Part shown: in pieces, positions 1 through 8,599 of the stretch
Layout of the letters: the number at the start of each line of letters is the position of its first letter
How positions within the stretch are numbered: position 1 is the first letter of the stretch
Assembly: GCA_963720705.1 (NCBI GenBank)
Contig: CAVRGJ010000001.1
Location: forward strand, 620,001-684,000
Length of the DNA: 64,000 nt
Source of the DNA: DASWJZ01 sp963720705
GTDB lineage: Bacteria > Pseudomonadota > Alphaproteobacteria > Rhizobiales > Afifellaceae
Reading direction: 5' to 3'
Translations under genes and position numbers: made by a program
The notes under the pieces: model-generated
What the model was told of the DNA's origin: nothing
The model's input: the letters and a program-made list of their open reading frames with translations, nothing else
The model's database searches: none

Positions 1-566
1 GCGACATCGCGCAAAAATTCAACAACGATTTTGCCGAGTTGATTGCAGCGCACGGGCACGGCGACCAGTACTTCCCGCTGCCCGAGCCGATGATCACCGG
101 TCCGGCGACGCGCGTCATGTCACTCCGCGACGGCACCAAGAAGATGTCGAAGTCGGACCCCTCCGACTATTCGCGCATCAATCTGACCGACGACGCCGAC
201 GCGATCGCGCAGAAGATCAGGAAAGCGAAGACCGACCCGGAGCCGCTTCCCTCCGAAGCGAAGGGGCTTGCCGGCCGGCCGGAGGCGGAGAACCTCGTCG
301 GCATCTACGCGGCCCTTGCCGGCCAATCGCGTGACGCGGTGCTGAAGGATTTCGGCGGCGCGCAGTTCTCGAAATTCAAGCCGGCGCTCGCCGACCTTGC
401 GGTCGCAAAGCTTGCACCGATCGCCGAAGAGATGCGCCGCCTGCTCAATGCGCCCGACCATATCGACGCGCTTCTTGCCGACGGCGCCGCGCGCGCGAGC
501 GTGATTGCCGCGCCGAACATGGACGAGGTGAAGGACATCGTCGGCCTGTTGAGGACCGGCGGATGA
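1..566 (+). CDS. trpS: tryptophanyl-tRNA synthetase, C-terminal part (5' end outside window)
   Basis: Charges tRNA-Trp with tryptophan in the cytoplasm. The window opens inside the gene: the frame starting at base 3 is open from the edge and ends at the TGA at 564-566, giving about 187 C-terminal residues. The first visible residues (DIAQKFNND) match the part of class I TrpRS that follows the nucleotide-binding core. The KMSKS-type signature appears as KKMSKSDP at about bases 138-164, as expected for class I synthetases. The remainder is the helical anticodon-binding tail ending in DIVGLLRTGG. In related Hyphomicrobiales trpS is commonly followed by a universal stress protein gene, as here. 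No sign of damage in the visible part. Confidence 0.95.
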   Translation, partial: DIAQKFNNDFAELIAAHGHGDQYFPLPEPMITGPATRVMSLRDGTKKMSKSDPSDYSRINLTDDADAIAQKIRKAKTDPEPLPSEAKGLAGRPEAENLVGIYAALAGQSRDAVLKDFGGAQFSKFKPALADLAVAKLAPIAEEMRRLLNAPDHIDALLADGAARASVIAAPNMDEVKDIVGLLRTGG

Positions 567-590
567 ACGCCCCAGTCGAGCGGCACCGGA

Positions 591-739
591 TAACCTCCCC
601 CTTGCGGGGAGGCCGAAGTTTGCAGAGCGGAGCGACGGCAAACTTCGGGAGGGGGTCGTCAGCGGCGAGACATGACCCCCTCCCGAAATCTACCGTGCTT
701 CGCCCGTCAGATTTCGACCTCCCCGCAAGGGGGAGGTTA
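591..739. repeat. palindromic intergenic element, family A, full copy A1
   Basis: A 149-bp element bounded by TAACC at the left and GGTTA at the right. The outer arms read TAACCTCCCCCTTGCGGGG and its complement, each arm itself a small hairpin. Internally two further hairpins built on AAACTTCGGGAGGGGG and CCCCCTCCCGAAAT flank a short centre. The whole can fold as nested palindromes. It fills the gap between trpS and the UspA-like gene. Related copies lie near 29.5, 31.4, 36.9, 37.9, 62.37 and 63.9 kb. No protein is encoded. Confidence 0.9.
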
Positions 740-792
740 GTTCCCTACTCGCCACGCTTGCCCCACTTAGATGCGAATGGCAGCATGATTCC

Positions 793-1287
793 ATGATGCG
801 GCCAAGACGCGCCCGCGAAGAAGGGCACAAGCGAAAGTTCCTCGTCGTCATCGACGACACGCCGGAGTGCCTGATCGCGCTCTCCTTCGCGGCGCGGCGC
901 GCGGCGCATACGAGCGGCGCGGTGGTGCTTCTCTCCGTCATCGAGCCGGAAGGGCCGCAGGGCTTTGCGGGCGTGGAAGACATCATGCGCGCGGAGGCGC
1001 GCGAGCAGGCGCAGCAGATACTCGCCAAGTTCGCCGCGCGGGCGCGCGACCTCTCAAACCTCGATCCGGAGATGGTGATCCGCGAAGGAAAGCGCGCGGA
1101 CGAAATCCTCGACCTGATCGAAAACGACGAGGACATCGCGGTTCTGGTGCTTGCCGCCGGCGCAGGCTCGGAGGGCCCGGGGCCGCTCGTCGTGGCGATC
1201 GCCGGGCGCGGCTCCGGCACGTTTCCGGTGCCTATCACCATCGTGCCGGGGACGCTGACGGAAGAGCAGCTCGACGCGATCGCGTGA
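793..1287 (+). CDS. universal stress protein (UspA family)
   Basis: A 164-residue single UspA-fold protein, probably cytoplasmic. After a basic N-terminus (MMRPRRAREEGHKRK) the fold opens with the typical first strand FLVVIDDTPECLIAL and ends with the last strand PITIVPG. The glycine-rich ATP loop of ATP-binding UspA proteins (G-x2-G-x9-G-S/T) is not clearly present; the region AAGAGSEGPGPL takes its place, so nucleotide binding is uncertain. ATG codons at 793 and 796 are both possible starts and no strong ribosome binding site separates them. It lies just after trpS, separated by repeat A1, an order seen in other Hyphomicrobiales. The exact stress role cannot be read from sequence. Confidence 0.85.
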   Translation: MMRPRRAREEGHKRKFLVVIDDTPECLIALSFAARRAAHTSGAVVLLSVIEPEGPQGFAGVEDIMRAEAREQAQQILAKFAARARDLSNLDPEMVIREGKRADEILDLIENDEDIAVLVLAAGAGSEGPGPLVVAIAGRGSGTFPVPITIVPGTLTEEQLDAIA

Positions 1288-1505
1288 GGTGCTGGAGGCG
1301 CCGGCTTAAGTGTCTGAGGCGGCTTGTGTTCCGGTTCTGTCTCGCGCGGCGCCTTGTCGCAATTCGGTGGGAAACAAACGGCCAACATAGCGTAAGCTAC
1401 TGAGCCGGCTCGCCTTTCTCATGGCGAGAGAGTGACAATCCACAGTTTTTCCAAGAAAATCAAAGGCCTAGAGGAAGGGCGGCCGGCGCCCGGCGACGCC
1501 TGAAA

Positions 1506-3911
1506 TCAGCTCCGCAGCACGCCGCCGGTGGCGCTCGCGACAGCCGCAACGATTGCGCCAGAGACCCTGTCGATCTCCTCCTCCGTCAGCGTGCGCTCGC
1601 GCGGCTGCAACGTCACCTCGACGGCTACGGATTTCCGCCCCTCGCCGATCGCAGCGCCGGAGAAAACGTCGAAGACCGAGACGCTTTCGACCAGCGCCTT
1701 GTCGGCGCCCTTCGCGGCGCGGACGATCTTCTCCGCCGGCACCTCCGATGCGACCACAAAGGCGAAATCGCGTGTCACCGCCTGGAACTGCGGCGCGTCG
1801 AGCGGCGGACGCGTCGTGCGCGCGCTCTTCGGCAGTGGCACGGCGTTCAAATCCACCTCGAAAGCGACGAGCGGGCCGGCGACGTCCATCGCTTGAAGCA
1901 CGCGCGGATGTACCTCGCCGAAGATCGCGAGCCGGTTCTTCGGCCCGAGCCGGAACTCTCCGACGCGACCCGGATGATACCAGGGAGGCCCGTCGGCGAG
2001 CGTCTGCAGGCGATCGACCGGCGCACCGATCGCCGCCAGAACAGCCTCCGCATCCGCCTTCGCGTCGAAGACATCGACGGCACGGCGTGCATTCGCCCAA
2101 TGACGCGGCGCGTCCATGCCGCGGCGAACGCCGGACGCATTGAGGTGCTCGTCCTCCGGCCGATCGCCACCGTAGACCTGCCCGACCTCGAAGAGCGCCA
2201 GGTCGGAAAGACCGCGCGCGACGTTGCGGGCGGCGGCGGCGATCAGATTGGGAATGAGCGAGGGGCGCATGTCGGAAAGCTCCGACGAAATCGGATTGGC
2301 GAGCGCAAGTGACAGCGCACCGCCCCCGAAAAGCTCCGCCTGCCCTTTCGGCAGAAACGACCAGGTCATCGCCTCGTTCATTCCGCGCGCCGCGAGCGCG
2401 CGCGCCGCGGTGAAGCGCCGCCGCTGCGCCGGCGTGACGTGCCGCCCGGTGACAGTCTCAAGCCGCGGCAGCGAAGCGTGCGCGACCCGGTCGAGGCCAT
2501 AGATGCGCACGACCTCTTCGACGAGATCCGCCTCGCCGTTGATGTCGGGCCGCCAGGACGGCACGTCGGCCACCACCTCACCGCCGGCACCGGCGATGGC
2601 GAAGCCGAGCGCGTCGAGAATCCCGAGCTGCTTCTCGGTCGGAATGTCGACACCGGCGAGCGTTTTCACGCGGTCGAGGCGGAAGCGGACGGAGGCGTTC
2701 CTCAGCGGCGCACGGCCGGCGATCACCAGTTCCGACGTCTCACCGCCGCAATATTCGAGGATCATGTCGGAAGCGATCTCAGCACCCGGCTCGACGAAGG
2801 CGGGATCGACGCCGCGCTCGAAACGGAAGCGCGCGTCGGAGACGATTCCGAGCTTGCGCCCGGTGGTCGCCGTGCGGATCGGATCGAAATAAGCGGCTTC
2901 GAGGAAGACGTTCGACGTCTGCGGCCCGCAGCCTGTCGCCTCGCCGCCGATGACGCCGGCGATCCCGATCGGTCCTGAATCGTCGGCGATCACAGTCATC
3001 TCGCCGTCGAGCGTATAGGTCTTGCCGTCGAGCGCCCTAATCGTCTCGCCGTCGCGGGCGAGCCGCGCATGGATGATGCCCTTCACCTTATCCGCGTCGA
3101 AGACATGGAGCGGACGGGAAAAGCTCATGGTGATGTAGTTGGTGATATCGACCAGCGCCGAGATCGGACGGAGCCCGATGGCACGAAGCCGCCGCTGCAT
3201 GAAGTCGGGCGACGGCCCGTTCTTCACACCACGGAAATAGCGGCCGATGAAGAGCGGGCAGGGCTTGTTGCCTTCGTCGTCAAAACGAAGCTCGACCGCG
3301 ATCGGGCTCCTGAAGCCGCCGACGATGTCAGCGAGATCGAGCGGCTTCAGCCGGCCGATCCCCTTTGCCGCGAGGTCGCGCGCGATGCCGACGACGCCGA
3401 GCGCGTCCGGCCGGTTCGGCGTGACCGAGACGTCGATCACCGGATCGTCGAGCCCGACCCATCGGGCATAAGGCGTACCGACCGGCGCGTCGGCGGGAAG
3501 GTCGACGATGCCTTCGTGATCGTCGGAGATGCCGAGCTCGCGCTCCGAGAGGAGCATGCCGTTCGAGGCCTCGCCGCGGATCTGTCCGGCCTTGAGATCG
3601 AGGCCGGTGCCGGGAATGTGCGAGCCGGCGGGCGCGAATACGCCCTTCATGCCGGTCCTCGCATTCGGCGCACCGCAGACGACCTGGACCGGAACGCCGT
3701 CGCCGGAATCGACGAAGCAGACCCGCAGCCGGTCGGCGTTCGGGTGCTGGCGCGCCTCCACGACGCTCGCGATGACGAAGGGCTTAAGGGTCTCGGCCGG
3801 GTTGTGGACTCCCTCGACCTCCAGCCCGAGATGGGTCAGCGCTTCGGCGACCTGATCCGCCGACGCGTCGGTGTCGAGATAGTCCTTCAGCCAGGAAAGA
3901 GTGAATTTCAT
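1506..3911 (-). CDS. pheT: phenylalanyl-tRNA synthetase beta subunit
   Basis: Beta subunit of the alpha2-beta2 PheRS that charges tRNA-Phe; 801 residues, the normal bacterial length. Start chosen at MKFTLSWLKDYL (3911), the conserved beginning of the family; the open frame runs 14 codons further upstream without homology. Domains in order: N-terminal tRNA-binding OB fold (about residues 40-150, with VVCGAPNARTGMKG), B3/B4 editing region, B5 domain, the inactive synthetase-like core, and a C-terminal ferredoxin-fold anticodon-binding domain (from about 705, TRDFAFVV). The usual partner pheS is 2.8 kb upstream on the same strand, not adjacent: three unrelated genes, two of them on the opposite strand, lie between, so the two subunits are probably transcribed separately here. 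Confidence 0.97.
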   Translation of the reverse strand: MKFTLSWLKDYLDTDASADQVAEALTHLGLEVEGVHNPAETLKPFVIASVVEARQHPNADRLRVCFVDSGDGVPVQVVCGAPNARTGMKGVFAPAGSHIPGTGLDLKAGQIRGEASNGMLLSERELGISDDHEGIVDLPADAPVGTPYARWVGLDDPVIDVSVTPNRPDALGVVGIARDLAAKGIGRLKPLDLADIVGGFRSPIAVELRFDDEGNKPCPLFIGRYFRGVKNGPSPDFMQRRLRAIGLRPISALVDITNYITMSFSRPLHVFDADKVKGIIHARLARDGETIRALDGKTYTLDGEMTVIADDSGPIGIAGVIGGEATGCGPQTSNVFLEAAYFDPIRTATTGRKLGIVSDARFRFERGVDPAFVEPGAEIASDMILEYCGGETSELVIAGRAPLRNASVRFRLDRVKTLAGVDIPTEKQLGILDALGFAIAGAGGEVVADVPSWRPDINGEADLVEEVVRIYGLDRVAHASLPRLETVTGRHVTPAQRRRFTAARALAARGMNEAMTWSFLPKGQAELFGGGALSLALANPISSELSDMRPSLIPNLIAAAARNVARGLSDLALFEVGQVYGGDRPEDEHLNASGVRRGMDAPRHWANARRAVDVFDAKADAEAVLAAIGAPVDRLQTLADGPPWYHPGRVGEFRLGPKNRLAIFGEVHPRVLQAMDVAGPLVAFEVDLNAVPLPKSARTTRPPLDAPQFQAVTRDFAFVVASEVPAEKIVRAAKGADKALVESVSVFDVFSGAAIGEGRKSVAVEVTLQPRERTLTEEEIDRVSGAIVAAVASATGGVLRS

Positions 3912-4048
3912 CGCAGCGAATTTCTCGGGAGGGACGCGCCTTTTGCCGTCCACCTAGCCGGGCACATCGGAGGTGGCAAGGCGGCGACACCGCCGATGGC
4001 ACCGCCCGGCGAAACCGCATTTCTTGTCGGGATCGGCGTGGGGTGCAG

Positions 4049-4600
4049 CTAGAAGCGCTTGATCGCTGCCACAATCGCTCGCGCCAGAGCATCCTTGTTC
4101 GCCTGGGCGGCCTGGCAATCACCCCGGTTGCTCCCGAAGAATGGCTCGATCAGCGTCGCCGGCGCACGGCCGGACGTCACCGAGCGCTGGCCCCGGCGCT
4201 CCTCGCCCGACGCCTGGAGCGGCGTCACCACGCCGCCGGTCCCGGGCGGCCAATCAGGCAGCTGCAGTGCGGCGCGAATCTCCTGGCAGAGGAGCTTCGC
4301 CATATCCCGGCTCTCGCGCGATTCCGGATCGTATATGACGCCTGTACCGGTTGCGTGCCCGTTGTCGGACGCGTTGAAATGAAGCTCGACCGTGAGATCG
4401 GAACCCCAATGGTCTGAGTCCGCATAAGCGCCGGCGATTCCCTGGAGGTCGCGAAAGAACGTCTTCGTCTCAAGCCCATCCGCGCAAGCCTCTATCCGCT
4501 TGGCGAGATCGGCGTTCCACGGGTACTCGGCGCTTTCCAGATATTGGGAATAGGCCCCAGGCCGGTAGGACGTATGGCCGACAACGATTCCGAGCCTCAT
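4049..4600 (-). CDS. N-acetylmuramoyl-L-alanine amidase-like protein (Amidase_3 type)
   Basis: A compact 183-residue protein resembling the zinc-dependent Amidase_3 fold, which cleaves the bond between muramic acid and the peptide stem of peptidoglycan. Visible signatures are the N-terminal strand with LGIVVGH (first zinc-ligand histidine), and ELHFNAS (the later H-x-N motif); a glutamate near the C-terminus in LIEPFFGSN fits the catalytic position. Start chosen at MRLGIVVGH (4600) because GGAGG lies about 7 nt upstream; the open frame extends further but without a site. No signal peptide is seen, which is odd for a cell-wall enzyme; short stand-alone versions also occur as phage-type lysins. 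Lies downstream of nothing on its strand and just upstream of pheT. Confidence 0.72.
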   Translation of the reverse strand: MRLGIVVGHTSYRPGAYSQYLESAEYPWNADLAKRIEACADGLETKTFFRDLQGIAGAYADSDHWGSDLTVELHFNASDNGHATGTGVIYDPESRESRDMAKLLCQEIRAALQLPDWPPGTGGVVTPLQASGEERRGQRSVTSGRAPATLIEPFFGSNRGDCQAAQANKDALARAIVAAIKRF

Positions 4601-4850
4601 CTGCGCGCCTCCTTTCCGGTTTCGGCGCAACAAACGGCAAGGCGCACGGATTTGCAACCCGCGCTCCAGATTCCACCCGATGTCAAAGCCGCAATTCGGC
4701 CGCGAAAATGATCCGGCCGCGAAACCGTTTCGCGGGGCCGACGTAACGTCGACGAAATAAGCCAGCATTATTCGGTGGGCTTCGCCTCGGCAGCTGCCGG
4801 CGGATGGCGCCGATCCCGCGCCCCCTCAAACGCAACGGAAGGAGAAAGCC

Positions 4851-5093
4851 GTGAGTACCGCTGCGCTTTCGCGCAACCCGTCGAGAATCATCGCCGCATT
4901 TTCAGCGGTCATGGCGCTCGGCCGCCCGATCCGAAGCTTCATTTCGAGGCGCGTACGGATGGGCAGGGATGCGCGTACGCTGCAGATGCTCCCGGATCAC
5001 GTCCTTTCCGATATGGGTCTTGAGAAGATGGACATCCTGACGGGGACGAACGGCGCCCGCGAGATCCGGGTCGTCCCGCATCGCTACGACTGA
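4851..5093 (+). CDS. DUF1127 domain small protein
   Basis: An 80-residue arginine-rich protein starting with GTG at 4851, supported by GGAAGGAG about 8 nt upstream. The C-terminal half carries the DUF1127 pattern RTLQMLPDHVLSDMGLEK (about residues 42-59), in which the L-x-D-H-x-L-x-D-x-G core is conserved. Short DUF1127 proteins are frequent in alphaproteobacteria and some act as RNA-binding regulators of phosphate or RNA turnover; which role applies here is not known. It is transcribed divergently from the amidase and followed by a strong GC hairpin at 5101-5125 that may end its transcript. Confidence 0.8.
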   Translation: MSTAALSRNPSRIIAAFSAVMALGRPIRSFISRRVRMGRDARTLQMLPDHVLSDMGLEKMDILTGTNGAREIRVVPHRYD

Positions 5094-5100
5094 TCACGAT

Positions 5101-5125
5101 CGCGCGCCGTCCCAAACGGCGCGCG
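5101..5125 (+). terminator. GC-rich hairpin after the DUF1127 gene
   Basis: CGCGCGCCGT and ACGGCGCGCG form a perfect 10-bp stem with a 5-nt loop, starting 8 bases after the DUF1127 stop. There is no T-tract, so it may be a processing or RNA-stability stem rather than a true intrinsic terminator. Confidence 0.5.
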
Positions 5126-5240
5126 ACGAAACGCAGACGACTCCGGCCGGCGAAACCTTTCGGAAAGGTCTGCGCCAGATACGGCTTCACGCCGAAGACT
5201 CTTTGCCGCTGATGTGCGGCAGATCACTGGAGGCTTTTCC

Positions 5241-6710
5241 ATGCGGCGCGACATCCTGGTCGGTCTTTTCATCCTCGTCGGCGCGAGCCAGGGGCTCGCG
5301 GCGGAGGCGACGAGCGCCGAGGCGCAGCGTCTCGTCGACGTGTTCCACAAATATCTCGGCATGCCGCGCGCCGGAGAGGCGGATTTCGTGCGGGCGGAGC
5401 CGCAAGGCGAAGCCTACAGGCTGTCGATCTCCTTGAGCCAGCTCGCGCACCCGCTGGAATCTTTTGGCGTCACCATCGATGCGGCCGAAGTCTCGTTCGT
5501 CGTCCGCCCGCTCGCCGACGGAACGTGGCAAGTCAGCGACATTCTCATGCCGAGCCCGCTGACGATGCACATGGGGGAGGCGCAGACGACGGCGCACTGG
5601 GAGAACCTTCGTTTCGACGGGGTCTACGATCCGGCGATTACGGGTTTTTCGCGCTTCGACGAGACGATCGGCGCGACCGACAGCGAGACGACAGGGCCCA
5701 ACCAGGAGGCCGCGGCGCACTACGGGGAGCAGACCTTTCAGGGCTCCGCATCGGCGGCCGACGCCGGCGGCGTCAACGTCGCGGTGCAGCAGACCATGCA
5801 GGACTTCGTGACGCGGGAGTCGGTGACGCTGCCCGCCACGGACCAGGCGTCGCCGCTTCCGCCTTCCTTCGAGCTGTCATACGGCGTCGATTCCGCCACC
5901 GCGGATTGGACGGTCGATGCGCTGCAAGCGCCGAAGCTGCTCGACCTTTGGGCCTATGCCGTCGCGCATGCAGGGGAGGACCCGCAGGCGCTCGACAACA
6001 CGGAAATCAAGACGCTCCTTTCGGATCTCCTGCCGCTCTATCAGCGCATGGAGGAAAGCGCAGCGCTCAAGGGATTGCGCGTGGAGACGCCATTCGGCGT
6101 GTTCGGCGCGGCGGATTTGAGCGGCGGCGCGGCGCTGACGGGCTTCGTGTCGGACGGCGACTTGCAGTTCTCGCTGAAGCTCTCTGGGCTCTCCTATCCG
6201 GAGGAAGGAACACCGCCGTGGGTGCAGGAATTGGCGCCGGCCGAGCTTGAGCTTGCCTTCGATCTCGCGGGCTTCAACCTCGATGCGCCGACGCGGCAGC
6301 TCATCGAGAAGCTCGACGTCAACCGCAAGCCGGTGCTCGAGCAGGCGGACCTGGTCGCGGCGGCGGCGCTGGCGATGCCGGAGAGCGGACTGAAGCTCAC
6401 ACTCAAGCCGGGGCACGTCAGCGGCTCGCTCATCGGCGTCACTTTCGGCGGCGAACTGACGTTGACGATGTCTGGTCCGATCGGCTCGATCGACGTTACG
6501 GCCACGGGGCTCGACGCCGCGATCGCATCGTTGTCGAAACACAGCGACGATCCGACGGCAGGTAAGGCGCTCGCCTTCCTGACCCTCGTCCAGGCATTTG
6601 GAAAACAAGCCGGCGACGGCGCCATGCACTATTCGATCGAAGCAAAGGACGACGGCTCGATCACCGTCAACGGTCAAGCACTGAAGCCGCCGTCGGGTCA
6701 GCAGCTTTGA
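5241..6710 (+). CDS. exported protein of unknown function
   Basis: A 489-residue protein that I do not recognise. Start chosen at MRRDILVGLFILVG (5241) because TGGAGG lies 8 nt upstream; the open frame begins 9 codons earlier. The first about 22 residues are a clear Sec signal peptide ending in GLAAEA, so the protein is periplasmic or surface-exposed. The mature part is acidic, rich in repeated beta-strand-like stretches of alternating hydrophobic residues (for example LQFSLKLSGLSY, GGELTLTMSGPIGSIDVTATG) and lacks cysteines or an obvious catalytic motif. This composition resembles large periplasmic beta-rich proteins such as the DUF2125 and YdgA-type groups, but I cannot claim membership. 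It is convergent with pheS and appears to be monocistronic. Confidence 0.75.
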   Translation: MRRDILVGLFILVGASQGLAAEATSAEAQRLVDVFHKYLGMPRAGEADFVRAEPQGEAYRLSISLSQLAHPLESFGVTIDAAEVSFVVRPLADGTWQVSDILMPSPLTMHMGEAQTTAHWENLRFDGVYDPAITGFSRFDETIGATDSETTGPNQEAAAHYGEQTFQGSASAADAGGVNVAVQQTMQDFVTRESVTLPATDQASPLPPSFELSYGVDSATADWTVDALQAPKLLDLWAYAVAHAGEDPQALDNTEIKTLLSDLLPLYQRMEESAALKGLRVETPFGVFGAADLSGGAALTGFVSDGDLQFSLKLSGLSYPEEGTPPWVQELAPAELELAFDLAGFNLDAPTRQLIEKLDVNRKPVLEQADLVAAAALAMPESGLKLTLKPGHVSGSLIGVTFGGELTLTMSGPIGSIDVTATGLDAAIASLSKHSDDPTAGKALAFLTLVQAFGKQAGDGAMHYSIEAKDDGSITVNGQALKPPSGQQL

Positions 6711-6729
6711 ACAGCCGACCGCGGCAGGT

Positions 6730-7809
6730 TCAGCCGCTCAGTCCCTCCGCGAGGCTCGGCACGGAGAGCGCCGAGAAGCCGTAATGGCGGAGCCAGCGGA
6801 GATCGGCCTCGAAGAAGGCACGGAGATCCGGAATCCCGTATTTCAGCATGGCGATGCGGTCGATCCCCATGCCGAAGGCGAAGCCCTGCACCTTGTCCGG
6901 GTCGAGCCCGCCGGCGCGGATGACGTTCGGGTGCACCATGCCCGAGCCGAGAATCTCCAGCCAATCGTCGCCGGCGCCGATCTTCAGTTCGCCGCCCTCC
7001 CACGAGCAGCCGATATCGACCTCCATCGACGGCTCGGTGAAAGGAAAATGCGAGGGACGGAAGCGCATCTTCACCTGGTCGATCTCGAAGAACGCCTTGC
7101 AGAAGGCTTCGAGCGTGCCCTTCAGGTGGCCGAGATGCGTCTCTTCGTCGAGAACGAGCCCCTCCACCTGATGGAACATCGGCGTGTGCGTCTGGTCGGA
7201 ATCGGAGCGGAAGGTGCGGCCCGGCGCGATGACGCGGATCGGCGGCTTCGTCGTTTCCATGGTCCTGATCTGCACCGGCGAGGTGTGGGTCCTTAGGACC
7301 ATGCGCTCATTCGAGCCGGGACGCGGATTGAAATAGAAGGTGTCGTGCTCCTGCCTTGCCGGATGCTCCTCCGGCATGTTGAGCGCGCCGAAATTGTACC
7401 AATCGGTCTCGATATGCGGTCCCTCGGCGACCGAAAAGCCCATGTCGGCGAAGATCTGGATCACCTCCTGCCAGACCTGCGTCACCGGGTGGATGGTGCC
7501 CTGCGCCTCCGGCCGCGAGGGAAGCGTCACGTCCACGGTTTCGGTCCTCAGCCGCTGATCGAGCTCTGTATCGCGGAGCGTAGCGCGGCGCGCCTCGATG
7601 CCTGCGGATACCTTGTCCTTCAGAACGTTCAGCGCGGCGCCGGCGACCTTCCGCTCCTCCGGCGACATCTTGCCGAGGCCCTTCAGCCGCTCGGAGATCG
7701 CACCCTTCTTGCCGAGCGCGGCGACGCGCACCTCTTCGAGCGCACGCTCGTCCGCCGCCGCGGCGATCGACGCGGTGATTTCGGATTCAAGGGTCGCGAG
7801 GTCGGACAT
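6730..7809 (-). CDS. pheS: phenylalanyl-tRNA synthetase alpha subunit
   Basis: Catalytic alpha subunit of PheRS; 359 residues, usual length. Start taken at MSDLATLESEI (7809), the family N-terminus; the open frame upstream runs into repeat B1. The N-terminal coiled coil (about 1-100) binds tRNA. Class II catalytic motifs are present: the motif 1 region GPHIETDWYNFGALNMP, motif 2 with HTSPVQIRTM and the phenylalanine pocket HTPMFHQVEGLV, and motif 3 with GFAFGMGIDRIAML near the C-terminus. It follows rplT on the same strand with a 159-bp gap holding repeat B1, the usual rpmI-rplT-pheS order, but pheT does not follow directly. Confidence 0.97.
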   Translation of the reverse strand: MSDLATLESEITASIAAAADERALEEVRVAALGKKGAISERLKGLGKMSPEERKVAGAALNVLKDKVSAGIEARRATLRDTELDQRLRTETVDVTLPSRPEAQGTIHPVTQVWQEVIQIFADMGFSVAEGPHIETDWYNFGALNMPEEHPARQEHDTFYFNPRPGSNERMVLRTHTSPVQIRTMETTKPPIRVIAPGRTFRSDSDQTHTPMFHQVEGLVLDEETHLGHLKGTLEAFCKAFFEIDQVKMRFRPSHFPFTEPSMEVDIGCSWEGGELKIGAGDDWLEILGSGMVHPNVIRAGGLDPDKVQGFAFGMGIDRIAMLKYGIPDLRAFFEADLRWLRHYGFSALSVPSLAEGLSG

Positions 7810-7833
7810 CTGAGGTTGCGTCTCGTCTAGCCT

Positions 7834-7937
7834 CGTCGTCATGCCCGGGCTTGACCCGGGCAATCCATGCCGAAACGGCTCCGGCGATGCCGACTGTCAG
7901 CGGAATGGATTGCCGGGTCAAGTCCGGCAATGACGAC
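7834..7937. repeat. palindromic intergenic element, family B, copy B1
   Basis: About 104 bp between rplT and pheS. The left arm contains GTCGTCATGCCCGGGCTTGA and the right arm GGATTGCCGGGTCAAGTCCG followed by CAATGACGAC, giving an imperfect inverted repeat; each arm has its own internal hairpin (CCCGGGCTTGACCCGGG, CCGGGTCAAGTCCGG). Further copies are at 34779-34872, 44156-44256 and a half copy at 60711-60750. Confidence 0.85.
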
Positions 7938-7968
7938 AGTGCTGGAAGGCTGGAAGCCTTCGCCGGCC

Positions 7969-8379
7969 CTACGCCTTCCCGCCGACGGCGCGCTCGAACT
8001 CGTTCGGCGTCTTGTCCTTGAGATAGGCGAGCGCCGCCTTGGCCTGCTCGGCGAGCGCCGCGAACGCCGCCGGCTCGTGGATCGCAAGGTCGGAGAGCAC
8101 CTTGCGGTCGACCTCGATGCCGGCGCGGTTCAGCCCGTCGATCAGTCGGCCGTAGGTCAGCCCAAGATCGCGCGAGGCCGCGTTGATGCGCTGAATCCAC
8201 AGCGCGCGGAAATTCCGCTTGCGGTTCTTGCGGTCGCGGTAGGCATATTGGTTGGCCTTCTCCACCGCCTGCTTGGCGATGCGGATGGTGTTCTTGCGGC
8301 GGCCGTAATAGCCCTTGGCCTGATCCAGAACTTTCTTGTGCTTGGCGTGACCCGTCACGCCGCGTTTGACACGCGCCAT
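7969..8379 (-). CDS. rplT: 50S ribosomal protein L20
   Basis: Ribosomal large-subunit protein that binds 23S rRNA early in assembly. 136 residues, close to the longer form found in Hyphomicrobiales, beginning with the family signature MARVKRGVTGHAKHKKVL followed by AKGYYGRRKNTIRIAKQAVEK. The basic N-terminal extension and the compact C-terminal part (LTYGRLIDGLNRAGIEVDRK) are both intact. The additional C-terminal tail (PNEFERAVGGKA) is acidic and variable in the family. It is 19 bp downstream of rpmI and certainly co-transcribed with it. Confidence 0.98.
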   Translation of the reverse strand: MARVKRGVTGHAKHKKVLDQAKGYYGRRKNTIRIAKQAVEKANQYAYRDRKNRKRNFRALWIQRINAASRDLGLTYGRLIDGLNRAGIEVDRKVLSDLAIHEPAAFAALAEQAKAALAYLKDKTPNEFERAVGGKA

Positions 8380-8398
8380 CTTGAAACTCCGGTCGGCT

Positions 8399-8599
8399 CT
8401 AGCGGTTGTAGGGCATGTAGACCTTGACGATCCGCTCGTCGGACGCGTCGAGGACCATGGTGCCGCGCGCCTTGCGGATGAATTTCTTCGTCCGCTTGAT
8501 CATGCCGTGGCGTTTGCCCGCTTGCCCGACCTTCACGTGGCCGTTGGCGGTGAACTTGAAGCGCTTCTTGGCGCCCGATTTGGTCTTCTGCTTGGGCAT
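8399..8599 (-). CDS. rpmI: 50S ribosomal protein L35
   Basis: Small basic 66-residue ribosomal protein, the usual length. Start set at MPKQKTKSGAKKRFK (8599), the conserved family start; the open frame extends 23 codons upstream without homology. The end LDASDERIVKVYMPY is typical of alphaproteobacterial L35. First gene of the rpmI-rplT-pheS group. infC, which precedes rpmI in many bacteria, is not present upstream; a tRNA gene on the opposite strand is there instead. Confidence 0.98.
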   Translation of the reverse strand: MPKQKTKSGAKKRFKFTANGHVKVGQAGKRHGMIKRTKKFIRKARGTMVLDASDERIVKVYMPYNR

